Assembly (NCBI RefSeq): GCF_037338445.1
Contig: NZ_CP147838.1
Location: 1,364,001-1,428,000 of the forward strand
Source: Salinibaculum sp. SYNS191
Lineage (GTDB): Archaea > Halobacteriota > Halobacteria > Halobacteriales > Haloarculaceae
Length of the DNA stretch: 64,000 nt
Reading direction: 5' to 3'
Shown here: positions 6,936-13,360 of the stretch, piece by piece
How the letters are laid out: each line of letters begins with the position of its first letter
Numbering within the stretch: position 1 is the stretch's first letter
Made by a program: the position numbers and the translations under genes
Notes under the pieces: model-generated
Databases searched by the model: none
What the model saw: only the letters and a program-made list of their open reading frames with translations
What the model was told of the DNA's origin: nothing

Positions 6936-7067
6936 CACAGAAACGTCATCAGAGATAGCATATAAATCCCGGAACGTGATATACGCCGATATTGATTGAA
7001 TGAGTGTCTCTATCTATAGATATCACGCTCAGACGAGTTTATAAATCACCCCCGTAGCTGGCACCGC
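6936..7067. promoter_or_regulatory. Divergent promoter of both virion operons, with palindrome
   Basis: The rightward TATA TTTATAAA (7038-7045) lies 27 nt before the ATG at 7068; the leftward element (ATTTATATGC on the minus strand, 6958-6967) lies about 27 nt before the ATG at 6935. Between them sits TATCTATAGATA (7011-7022), a perfect 12-bp palindrome and a candidate site for a late-gene regulator. Confidence 0.6.
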
Positions 7068-7258
7068 ATGGAATTTGAAATTCCTGTGGTCGACCAGGAA
7101 GTCGACACCGACGACCCCGAACAGAGCGCGCTCTCTGTGGCCGGGGCAGTGATCGGGACGCTCTTCCTGTTCATGACCATCGGTGTGGCATCGTACATTT
7201 ACAACCGAGCTACCGAAATCGCCGGCGTCGACGGCGAGGCAGAGATTCCGGGGTCTAA
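7068..7258 (+). pseudogene. N-terminal-anchor virion membrane protein, probably frameshifted
   Basis: First gene of the rightward structural operon. Acidic N-terminus (MEFEIPVVDQEVDTDDPEQS), then one TM helix (LSVAGAVIGTLFLFMTIGVA, about 25-45). The literal frame runs on to 7370, 109 bp into the next gene, with a tail rich in Arg, Ser and Cys that looks non-coding. A one-base slip in CCGGGG (7248-7253) would end the protein at the TAA 7256-7258, 3 bp before the next ATG. That is why I place the end here; a genuine long overlap is the alternative. Confidence 0.5.
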
Positions 7259-7261
7259 CTC

Positions 7262-7765
7262 ATGCCTGATGAAATTCGCAGGATGCAGAGCCTGTTCGGT
7301 ATGGGGGACAAGCGGAACATCGTGGCGGCCGATCTCGACCAGGACACCCTCAAGGCAGGTACGGAGGTGACTGTCTGGTCACAGAAGGTTCCTGACGACA
7401 AGGTCCTGTTCTGGGGCCACGGCCGAGCACAGCGTGAGTACGCCGATGCGTTCGTCTTCGCGGAACTCCTCGCGTCCGGGAACGGCACGGGGACAGCGGG
7501 TGACGAACTCTCGGGCGAGCTGGTGCTGGCTATCACAGACAGTCAGCAGCGGCGCGTCCTCGCGTCCACAGTCTTCGATACACTTGGCGAGCTCGCCGAT
7601 GCGAAGGCTGACGACCGTACGAACCGCCCCATCATGGCGGCACTCGCGCCCTACGCAAAGCCCGGCCGTCACATCGAGATCCGGATTCGGGCGGCGAGCG
7701 GCAGCGACGGCAAGGAACTCGACCCGTCTGCATCGAGCGCCCGGCTGTACTACAGCGAGGCGTAG
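7262..7765 (+). CDS. Candidate major capsid protein A
   Basis: 167 residues, no signal peptide or TM, rich in alternating beta strands (TEVTVWSQKVPDDKVLFWGH; SGELVLAITDSQQRRVLAST; HIEIRIRAASG). This fits a single beta-barrel fold. In SNJ1/SH1-like viruses two small single-barrel proteins are encoded side by side and build the shell; this gene and the next occupy that position after the packaging operon. The capsid assignment is inferred from size, strand pattern and place. The ATG at 7262 gives 4-bp spacing to the upstream stop if that gene ends at 7258. Confidence 0.5.
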   Translation: MPDEIRRMQSLFGMGDKRNIVAADLDQDTLKAGTEVTVWSQKVPDDKVLFWGHGRAQREYADAFVFAELLASGNGTGTAGDELSGELVLAITDSQQRRVLASTVFDTLGELADAKADDRTNRPIMAALAPYAKPGRHIEIRIRAASGSDGKELDPSASSARLYYSEA

Positions 7766-7777
7766 GGGGGTCGACCC

Positions 7778-8215
7778 ATGCCTTCTGCCGTTCAGGAACC
7801 ACGAGATAGCGTGCGCTTCGCAGACCGTGTAGCGCCAAACTCCACAGGGGACGGCTCACACGTCGAAACCTACGAGGTGCAGGAAGGTGCAACGGTCGAG
7901 CAGGTGGATGTCCGCATCTACCGCGGTGCGGAACTCGACCTGCGTGTCCGTCCGTTCATTCGGCGCGGTGACGATGGAAGCCGGCGGGAAATCGACCTGA
8001 TCCAGTTTCAGGGCAAGCAGTACATCGACGGCGACGGTGACCACTTCGAGTTTACTGTGTCGCAGGCAGCCGAACGCGGCGACCTCGTCGGTGTCGAGGT
8101 GGAGAACCACGACGACACCTACGGCTACGACTACGCCGTCGACATGGCACTAGACCGCGCCGGAGGCATCGCTCGGTTCGGCGGTGTTGTCGACCGCATC
8201 AGGGGGTGGTTCTGA
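7778..8215 (+). CDS. Candidate capsid or minor virion protein B
   Basis: 145 residues, beta-rich and acidic (VETYEVQEGATVEQVDVRIY; ELDLRVRPFIRR; DHFEFTVSQA; DLVGVEVEN) with a short amphipathic C-terminus (IARFGGVVDRIRGWF). No TM helix. Neighbour and size suggest the partner of the candidate capsid protein just upstream. The TGA overlaps the next ATG (TGATG). No family match can be claimed by eye. Confidence 0.45.
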   Translation: MPSAVQEPRDSVRFADRVAPNSTGDGSHVETYEVQEGATVEQVDVRIYRGAELDLRVRPFIRRGDDGSRREIDLIQFQGKQYIDGDGDHFEFTVSQAAERGDLVGVEVENHDDTYGYDYAVDMALDRAGGIARFGGVVDRIRGWF

Positions 8216-8577
8216 TGGGGTCGGAGCAGTTCAGCCAAGCGGTGCGTGGCTCCGGTGGCGTGCCGATCGCCACGAACACGAACGGCACCGTCGAGACGGA
8301 CAACTACTCCGAGGGCGGCGTCTTCGCAGCCGGTGGCAACAGCGGGAACGCATACCCGCTGGAGGTGAACCCCGCAGAGACGATTCAGGAGATAATCGTG
8401 ACCCAGGTCGGTGACGCCATCGTTGCGGACTACACGACGGTCTCAGGAACGACCCTCACAGACGTGCCCCTGAACGGGCGCACGCTGACGCAGGACACCC
8501 TCGAACTCGACAGCATCACGCTGAAAGACCCTGATGGAACCGGGGCACTCACCGAAGGGTGGTGGATAGGCGAATGA
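8215..8577 (+). CDS. Small beta-rich virion-type protein, 120 aa
   Basis: MGSEQFSQAVRGSGGVPIAT opens a Gly/Thr/Asn-rich, beta-rich protein with no TM segment (TIQEIIVTQVGDAIVADYTT; TLTQDTLELDSITLKDPDG). This composition is typical of virion vertex or fibre-base proteins. Start and stop overlap both neighbours (TGATG, ATGA), so it is translated as part of the structural operon. Function is inferred from position only. Confidence 0.5.
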   Translation: MGSEQFSQAVRGSGGVPIATNTNGTVETDNYSEGGVFAAGGNSGNAYPLEVNPAETIQEIIVTQVGDAIVADYTTVSGTTLTDVPLNGRTLTQDTLELDSITLKDPDGTGALTEGWWIGE

Positions 8578-9611
8578 GCGACGTAAGCGCGTCTGTCCCG
8601 TCGATTCTGTTCACCTACGTGCAACCAAACGAGCCGACCGGCGCGGAGGAAGGTGAATCGTGGTACGACACCGACGATGATGGGAGCTACGTCTACGATG
8701 GGGCATCGTGGATTGCACAGAACATCGTCAGTCACGGGTCGTTGCTCGACGTCGGGCCGGACAACCACCACACCCGCTACACCAACGAGGAAGCGCGAGA
8801 CGCGATAGGTACGGCGCTGTCGGCAGCTGGTAACATCAGTATCTCCGTGAACGACTCGGGAGACACTATTACCGTCGACACTGCAGCGCTGAATCAGGAA
8901 CAGGTTGAGGACGCCGTGGCGGCGCTGCTGGCTGGCGGCAACGCGCTGTCGGTGTCCTACGATGACGTCGGGAACACCCTCACGGTCTCGGTGAACGAGG
9001 GGCAGATTAACCACGACAACATCAGTGGGGTGTCGGCGGACGACCACCACGCGCAGAATCACGACAACGCCGACCACACGACCAACTACCTGCCGCAATC
9101 GCAGTACAACCCCGAAGCGGACACTCACGACCCTCCGGCCGGCACGCAATCGGTCGGAGAGCAACGATTTCCGCGGCTGGACCTAACCGGCGGCAGTCAC
9201 CAAATCACCAACGCTGAGAATGAGAGCGGCCAGTCTGGAACCCTCTCCTTCGACCTGCCAAACAACACGAACGCGCTGTATATCGGGGAGTTGGATTTGG
9301 CCTTCGAGACGATGATTAGCGCCTACACGACGGCAACAGTAGACTACTCCAACCTTCGGCTGTCTGCCTCGGATAATAGCACTACCACAATCGACAGTGG
9401 TGTACTTGTGACCCACTCGATAACGAACGATAAGAACAGTAACACCACCTTCACGGACAGTATCAACCGAACTATCCCCTCGGATGGGTACAACAGCATT
9501 TCTGTCGACTTCGCCATCTCAGATTACAACAACAACTCCGGGGTAGACGTACAGATTCGTGACTTTACGGCGTATCAGGTCGTCCAAACCGCGCACTCTC
9601 ACAACATCTAA
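8574..9611 (+). CDS. Fibre/spike-like receptor-binding protein
   Basis: 345 residues. The N-terminus contains EGESWYDTDDDGSYVYDGAS, a pattern common at the base of viral fibres. Next come His motifs (DNHHTRYTNEEA, DDHHAQNHDNADH) and two tandem repeats of about 37 residues (ARDAIGTALSAAGNISIS... and VEDAVAALLAGGNALSVS...). The C-terminal third (about 205-345) is an Asn/Thr/Ser-rich beta domain whose DNA is less GC-rich than the rest, consistent with exchange of a host-binding tip. No TM or signal. The ATG at 8574 is fixed by the ATGA overlap. Confidence 0.6.
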   Translation: MSDVSASVPSILFTYVQPNEPTGAEEGESWYDTDDDGSYVYDGASWIAQNIVSHGSLLDVGPDNHHTRYTNEEARDAIGTALSAAGNISISVNDSGDTITVDTAALNQEQVEDAVAALLAGGNALSVSYDDVGNTLTVSVNEGQINHDNISGVSADDHHAQNHDNADHTTNYLPQSQYNPEADTHDPPAGTQSVGEQRFPRLDLTGGSHQITNAENESGQSGTLSFDLPNNTNALYIGELDLAFETMISAYTTATVDYSNLRLSASDNSTTTIDSGVLVTHSITNDKNSNTTFTDSINRTIPSDGYNSISVDFAISDYNNNSGVDVQIRDFTAYQVVQTAHSHNI

Positions 9612-9613
9612 CC

Positions 9614-9688
9614 ATGAGCACCACAATCGCACTTCAGACAGGCGCACAGGTTCCGAACGACCCGCTGAGTGGAGGTTCCAATGCCTGA
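9614..9688 (+). CDS. Possible 24-residue micro-ORF
   Basis: MSTTIALQTGAQVPNDPLSG plus GSNA. It begins 2 bp after the fibre gene stop and ends inside the start of the next gene (8-bp overlap), like its neighbours. Too short to judge by composition; it may only couple translation. Confidence 0.35.
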   Translation: MSTTIALQTGAQVPNDPLSGGSNA

Positions 9689-10172
9689 CTACAACAGCAT
9701 GGACGTGTGGCGGGCAAGAACCGGTCGCATCGACGACGAGCAGAAGGCACAGGAAATCCTCGATGAGTACAACAGCGGCGGCATCGAGGACTCGGCAGAA
9801 AACCTCTACGACGACCCGGAAGACAATGTGGTCCCGACGAGCAGCCCGAACTTCGACCCGGAGGAAGACACGGCTGCACCGACGGACCCAGACCAGTACA
9901 ACAACATCAACGACCCGAACGAGCAGACCACAGTCGACACCGGAGACGGCGAAGTCGAGATAACGAACAGCGGCGGGCCGATGGACTCGTCCCCGTCGAG
10001 CGGGTCGTCGGGTTCGTCGTCAACCAGTGACCCGCCGGGCATGGATATGGTGCCGATGCCGGTCACCGTCCCGGACCTCTCGGCACTGGGCGGTGCCGGC
10101 AAGAAGAAACTGCTGGCGGCTGGCGCAGCGGTCGTCGTCGGCGTGGCGGCGCTGGCAGGGGGGTCGTCCTGA
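9681..10172 (+). CDS. Virion-type protein with disordered body and C-terminal TM
   Basis: 163 residues: a short helical N-terminus (MPDYNSMDVWRARTGRIDDE), a long acidic Asn/Pro/Ser-rich disordered part, and a C-terminal helix (KKKLLAAGAAVVVGVAALAG) ending GGSS. Tail-anchored small proteins like this are typical of virions with an internal membrane. An in-frame ATG 12 bp upstream (9669) is the alternative start. Confidence 0.6.
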   Translation: MPDYNSMDVWRARTGRIDDEQKAQEILDEYNSGGIEDSAENLYDDPEDNVVPTSSPNFDPEEDTAAPTDPDQYNNINDPNEQTTVDTGDGEVEITNSGGPMDSSPSSGSSGSSSTSDPPGMDMVPMPVTVPDLSALGGAGKKKLLAAGAAVVVGVAALAGGSS

Positions 10173-10399
10173 TGGTCGTCCCTCTCGTGAACAGCGACGG
10201 TGAGTTCGCCACGGACGATGAGGGCGGCATCGACGTCGACGAGGTGCGTAACTTCTCGTCTCTGCCGGAGTGGGTGCCGACGCCGGACCCGGTCGTCGAG
10301 ACGTCCAACTCGTCGAGTGGGGGCGGGACACCAGGGACTGTGCTCGTCGCGGGCGCGGTCGCAGTGGGTGGCCTTATTCTGGCCCTGGGGGGGTCCTGA
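10172..10399 (+). CDS. Tail-anchored virion-type membrane protein, 75 aa
   Basis: Acidic soluble N-terminal half (MVVPLVNSDGEFATDDEGGI), then a Ser/Gly linker and one C-terminal TM helix (PGTVLVAGAVAVGGLILALG) ending GGS, the same ending as the upstream protein. The ATG at 10172 overlaps the upstream TGA. The repeated N-soluble/C-TM design over three genes suggests related virion membrane proteins. Confidence 0.6.
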   Translation: MVVPLVNSDGEFATDDEGGIDVDEVRNFSSLPEWVPTPDPVVETSNSSSGGGTPGTVLVAGAVAVGGLILALGGS

Positions 10400-10807
10400 G
10401 TGGGATTCTTCGAGGGAGTCCCGGTCCTGCGCGACGTCGAGGACGCGGCTGGCACTGTCGCCACGGGCGCGCTGGACGCGCCGGCGGACCTCGCCAACAC
10501 CCTGACGGGGACCGGCGAAAACACCGGCTGGTTCGGCGTGATAGACCGGACGCTCGACCCGCGAGCAAGCGGTGTCGGGTCAGGCGAGGACACGTTCGCA
10601 CCGGGTGACGCACCGGGCGCGAACGGCCTACTCGCCGGTCTGGGCGCGGGCGTGAACAACACCCTCGCTGCGACGTTCCCGGGATTCGCCGGAACGGATA
10701 GCGGCGGGGGCGACGACTCGTCGGACAGTGGTGAGGAGTCGCGCATGGTCCTGCTCGCCGGCGCGGCCGTCGCTGCTGGCGTAGCCGTCGTGGGGGTGCT
10801 TCGATAG
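10400..10807 (+). CDS. Virion-type membrane protein, 135 aa
   Basis: GTG start directly after the upstream TGA. The Gly/Ala/Asp-rich body (GFFEGVPVLRDVEDAAGTVA; NGLLAGLGAGVNNTLAATFP) is followed by an acidic linker and a C-terminal TM helix (MVLLAGAAVAAGVAVVGVLR). Third of four consecutive small membrane proteins. Function in the particle inferred from context. Confidence 0.55.
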   Translation: MGFFEGVPVLRDVEDAAGTVATGALDAPADLANTLTGTGENTGWFGVIDRTLDPRASGVGSGEDTFAPGDAPGANGLLAGLGAGVNNTLAATFPGFAGTDSGGGDDSSDSGEESRMVLLAGAAVAAGVAVVGVLR

Positions 10808-10808
10808 G

Positions 10809-11060
10809 ATGGTCTGGACCGTCGTGCGCTCACTCGGGGCTCGGCTGGCGGGGACGGTCGGGTCGTCGACGGCAGCGGCAGGCGCGGCCGGTGCCGCGGG
10901 CGGCGTGCTGCTCGACGACGTCCCGCTGCTCAGTCAGCTCGACCCGACCGAAAGCGGGAACCAGGGCATCAAAGCGCTCCTGTTACCGCTCGGGCTCGTG
11001 TTCGCTGGGCTACTGGCGCTCGGCACCCTGTTCAACATCAACCTCGGGGGTGGCAACTGA
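10809..11060 (+). CDS. Virion-type membrane protein, two hydrophobic segments, 83 aa
   Basis: A Gly/Ala-rich first segment (about 20-38) and a stronger C-terminal TM (ALLLPLGLVFAGLLALGTLF, about 55-75) ending GGGN. It starts 1 bp after the upstream stop and belongs to the structural operon. Confidence 0.55.
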   Translation: MVWTVVRSLGARLAGTVGSSTAAAGAAGAAGGVLLDDVPLLSQLDPTESGNQGIKALLLPLGLVFAGLLALGTLFNINLGGGN

Positions 11061-11065
11061 GACGT

Positions 11066-11317
11066 ATGCTGGACCCCGGACTCGTCGGCTCGCCGGCAGA
11101 CCTCGCCACGCTGGGCGTTGTACTCTACAGCGTCCGGCACGAAATTCAGCCGCGCATAGAGACGCTGGCGGCCGGCGTCGTCGCGCTGGCCGAGCAGGAG
11201 CAGACTGTCGACGACGACACGCTTCAAGACGAGTTGGAGGTGTCTCCAGAGGCAGTAGAAGCCCTGCGCCCTGTGATCGTCTGTGGTGGCTCTGAGGACG
11301 GTGAGAACGGGTCATGA
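11066..11317 (+). CDS. Small acidic protein closing the structural operon, 83 aa
   Basis: Starts MLDPGLVGSPADLATLGVVL; a weakly hydrophobic N-terminal segment is followed by helices (IQPRIETLAAGVVALAEQEQ) and an acidic tail with a VSPEAVEAL segment. Not recognised. Last rightward gene before the convergent right-arm operon, whose T tract lies at 11351-11356. Confidence 0.55.
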   Translation: MLDPGLVGSPADLATLGVVLYSVRHEIQPRIETLAAGVVALAEQEQTVDDDTLQDELEVSPEAVEALRPVIVCGGSEDGENGS

Positions 11318-11350
11318 TGTGGTATAGCAGTCTGCAGGATGATTGACCTC

Positions 11351-11356
11351 AAAAAA
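11351..11356 (-). terminator. T-tract terminator of the right-arm operon
   Basis: The minus strand reads GCGCTTTTTTGAGG about 45 nt after the stop at 11401. Archaeal termination mostly needs such T runs. There is no hairpin of note. Confidence 0.35.
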
Positions 11357-11400
11357 GCGCGGTAGATGAGAGCGCTAGTCTTTTCCGGCAGTAGATACCG

Positions 11401-11517
11401 TCACGCTGACCACTCCCTGAGCGAGCGCTGCCGGATGTCATCGACAGCGTAGACCGCACGCTCTTTCACGTGGCTCAGGTCCGCAGCCGCTTCGAGCAGA
11501 CTCTCACGAGCGGTCAT
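11401..11517 (-). CDS. Helical micro-protein (38 aa) after the RHH-wHTH gene
   Basis: MTARESLLEAAADLSHVKER continues with AVYAVDDIRQRSLREWSA, a single amphipathic helix-rich peptide. The ATG overlaps the upstream TGA (ATGA), which argues for translation. Unknown role; possibly a partner of the regulator upstream. Confidence 0.5.
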   Translation of the reverse strand: MTARESLLEAAADLSHVKERAVYAVDDIRQRSLREWSA

Positions 11518-11945
11518 GCGTCCCACCCGGTGAGTCCCCAGCTGCGATCTCCGTAGACGTTCGCCACGTGATTCAGATAGCCACGATCTCGGAGCTTACC
11601 GAGTATCATGTGGTTGACCGTCCGCTTTCGCTTCCCCAGTATCGTCGAGAGTTCCTGTTCGGCGATGTCGTGACGAATCACACCGTCAGCGTTTGCAACG
11701 TCACAGAGCTTGATGTAGGCTGTCCGGAGTGGTTCGTCGGCTGGCGGGACAAGCGGTGTCTGATCAGGGTGGCCTGCCCCGGCTGTCTGACGCATAGCGG
11801 CGCGGAGGGCTTCGCTTCGGCTCCCGTATTCGGATTCATCCACCCACTCGTCGAAAGCGTCGAGCAGGGTAGCCTCTGCTCGGAATCGCACCTGTTCTTT
11901 CCGGCTGGACTCGCGGCGTCCCTCATCGTGTATCTGCTTGCTCAT
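11514..11945 (-). CDS. RHH plus winged-helix regulator, 143 aa
   Basis: Residues 1-20 are basic/polar; then QVRFRAEATLLDAFDEWVDE and a second helix (SRSEALRAAMRQ) form an RHH-like domain. A linker leads to a C-terminal winged-helix-like part (IRHDIAEQELSTILGKRKRT; KLRDRGYLNHVANVYGD). The ATG at 11945 is preceded at 7 nt by GGAGG, a strong Shine-Dalgarno, and just upstream lie two 14-bp direct repeats with GTGTGACAC cores, so it probably regulates itself. The longer frame from 11987 would run through these repeats and is less likely. Candidate lysogeny regulator. Confidence 0.7.
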   Translation of the reverse strand: MSKQIHDEGRRESSRKEQVRFRAEATLLDAFDEWVDESEYGSRSEALRAAMRQTAGAGHPDQTPLVPPADEPLRTAYIKLCDVANADGVIRHDIAEQELSTILGKRKRTVNHMILGKLRDRGYLNHVANVYGDRSWGLTGWDA

Positions 11946-12108
11946 CGTTGTTCCTCCGTGTGACACAGATACCGGGCCGTGTGACACAGAACTGAGCGGC
12001 TACCGTCTGGCGATTTCCCCCGGAATCGCAACGTGGGGTACACACCCCTCCCGGGGTTCGCCCCGCTTCGCGCCCGCGGGCGATTTCCGCACGCGCGTAG
12101 GCCGTCAT
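11923..12108 (-). CDS. Doubtful 61-aa ORF between SWIM and regulator genes
   Basis: The ATG at 12108 overlaps the SWIM-gene TGA (ATGA), favouring a real start, but the product is Arg/Cys-rich, lacks the usual acidity and overlaps the regulator start by 23 bp. Its end also covers the twin repeats (FCVTRPGICVTRR). It may be an out-of-frame reading of a regulatory spacer. Confidence 0.25.
   Translation of the reverse strand: MTAYARAEIARGREAGRTPGGVCTPRCDSGGNRQTVAAQFCVTRPGICVTRRNNDEQADTR
11956..11990 (-). promoter_or_regulatory. Twin operator-like repeats upstream of the regulator
   Basis: CCGTGTGACACAGA occurs at 11956-11969 and 11977-11990, start to start 21 bp apart (two helical turns). Each contains the odd palindrome GTGTGACAC (11958-11966 and 11979-11987), as expected for two dimers bound on one face of the DNA. 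Confidence 0.5.
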
Positions 12109-12677
12109 CGCTGACCACCCACCTTGTCACGAGCGCGAGCCAGCAGGTTCCCGACTGTGCCGGGTGCGCGGTCGGTGTTGCGGGCGTAATCGCGGACACC
12201 GACGTTTGCCAGCTCGCACGTGAGGTAGGCATCGAGTTCGGCAGCCGTCAGTCCCGAAGTGTCCGTGTCGCGGTCGTGGTTGAACTGAAGCCACGCGGGA
12301 GGCGTCTGGTAGTCCCGGCCGGTGTCGAGATGATGGACGACCAAGCGCCCGCGAATCCAGCGCCACCAACACTTCGCCACGTGGGCGCAGAACCCGCGAT
12401 ACTTCCAGGCAGCGCAGGAACACTCGGCGTGCAGGCGGTCGTCCTGGAGCGCGAACAGCACGCGCTTGGGCTTGTCGCTCTCGTCGAGCCAGACCATCCG
12501 CTCGGCGTCGTTGATGGGGCCGCCGGTGTCAGCCTCTGTCTGAGCGCGCTGCCAGCTCTCTGAGAGCGTCCAGTCCTCGGGGAACGTCAATACCTCCGGG
12601 TCGGTGAGACGTTTGTCGAGTGCATCCGACTGTCCCCACTCGGCTACCTTCGAACTCTCTATGCTCACGCCCGACAC
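12105..12677 (-). CDS. SWIM zinc-finger protein
   Basis: 190 residues with a SWIM motif, CSCAAWKYRGFCAHVAKCWW (C-x-C-x7-C-x-H), at about residues 86-105. A helical C-terminus (SGLTAAELDAYLTCELANVG; TVGNLLARARDKV) follows. SWIM fingers bind DNA or proteins and are frequent in haloarchaeal plasmids and proviruses. First gene of the leftward right-arm operon, closest to the tRNA junction. Confidence 0.75.
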   Translation of the reverse strand: MSGVSIESSKVAEWGQSDALDKRLTDPEVLTFPEDWTLSESWQRAQTEADTGGPINDAERMVWLDESDKPKRVLFALQDDRLHAECSCAAWKYRGFCAHVAKCWWRWIRGRLVVHHLDTGRDYQTPPAWLQFNHDRDTDTSGLTAAELDAYLTCELANVGVRDYARNTDRAPGTVGNLLARARDKVGGQR

Positions 12678-12844
12678 CCCCGTTTTCCCTCGCGTGAGTC
12701 ACAGACTGCGGCGGGCCGAATCCCGCGGAGTAAATCACTCGCTCTGAGCGACCCGTTTCTTCCGATGACCCGATTTCTGAAACGAGACGCTCGGGTAACT
12801 GAACGTGTGAATACGTGGACCTTCGTCAGAAGTACAGTACGGCT

Positions 12845-12858
12845 ATGGACTCGCGGGG
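12845..12858. repeat. attR, inside the tRNA-Ala 3' end
   Basis: Identical 14-mer to 406-419; it covers the acceptor strand, half of the T stem, the discriminator base and one flanking base. The tRNA gene stays whole because the element carried this sequence. Confidence 0.85.
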
Positions 12859-12917
12859 ATTTGAACCCCGGGCCTCTTCCTTGCGAAGGAAGCGATCTGC
12901 CACTGATCTACGAGCCC
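12846..12917 (-). tRNA. tRNA-Ala (anticodon CGC)
   Basis: A 72-nt cloverleaf: acceptor GGGCTCG/CGAGTCC with discriminator A, D stem GATC/GATC, anticodon stem CTTCC/GGAAG around TTCGCAA (anticodon CGC, reads GCG), T stem CGGGG/CCCCG. The third acceptor pair is G:U, the classic alanine identity element. The CCA end is not encoded. The gene serves as integration target of the provirus to its left. Confidence 0.95.
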
Positions 12918-13048
12918 GCGTTGTGGAATCGGCGGTGGAGCCGATTAAATCCTGCGCGTGAGACCGGCACTGTCACCGCGTCCCACAGCGGTCGCGCACG
13001 CCCTCGGACGGAGTGTCGAAAGACGACCGGCGTCTTCCGGCCCTCGCG

Positions 13049-13357
13049 TCAGTCCTCGAGGACGATTTCGATGCTGACGTCGTTGGGCACCTGGATGCGC
13101 ATCAGCTGGCGCAGCGCCCGTTCGTCGGCGTCGATGTCGATGAGGCGTTTGTGGACGCGCATCTCCCAGTGCTCCCACGTCGCGGTCCCCTCGCCGTCGG
13201 GGGACTTGCGGGTGGGCACCTCCAGCGTCTTCGTCGGTAGCGGGACCGGACCCGAGAGCTTGACACCCGTCTTGTCCGCGATGTCGCGGACGTCGTCGCA
13301 GATGTCGTCGAGGTCGTCGGGGCTGGTGCCCGCCAGGCGGACGCGTGCCTGCTGCAT
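13049..13357 (-). CDS. rpsJ: 30S ribosomal protein S10 (uS10)
   Basis: 102 residues, the usual archaeal length, with the family pattern of an N-terminal strand ([20 protein letters not shown]), the [20 protein letters not shown] loop that contacts 16S rRNA, and the [11 protein letters not shown] strand. It starts 3 bp after the EF-1alpha stop, the conserved tuf-rpsJ pair. Confidence 0.95.
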   Translation of the reverse strand: MQQARVRLAGTSPDDLDDICDDVRDIADKTGVKLSGPVPLPTKTLEVPTRKSPDGEGTATWEHWEMRVHKRLIDIDADERALRQLMRIQVPNDVSIEIVLED

Positions 13358-13360
13358 GGA

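Larger units (their letters stand above)
406..12858. mobile_element. Integrated halovirus-like provirus in tRNA-Ala
   Basis: The element is bounded by a perfect 14-bp direct repeat, ATGGACTCGCGGGG, at 406-419 and 12845-12858; the right copy is the 3' end of tRNA-Ala. The integrase lies directly inside the left end. Inside are tightly packed small genes with ATGA-type overlaps, a packaging-type ATPase, many single-TM proteins, candidate capsid proteins and a fibre-like protein, in divergent operons around 6936-7067. No tail, portal or terminase gene is visible. This matches tailless icosahedral membrane-containing haloviruses (SH1, SNJ1 and relatives), which package with an FtsK/HerA-type ATPase. 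The family assignment is inference. Several left-half genes are frameshifted. Confidence 0.85.

Noticed and set aside
10063..10833. Leftward 256-codon frame across small virion genes
   Set aside because: Ser/Pro/Arg-rich shadow of the rightward structural operon, whose genes show overlaps and TM helices.
406..12858. Pleolipovirus or tailed-virus origin of the provirus
   Set aside because: No large C-terminally anchored spike with signal peptide, and no terminase, portal, protease or tail genes.
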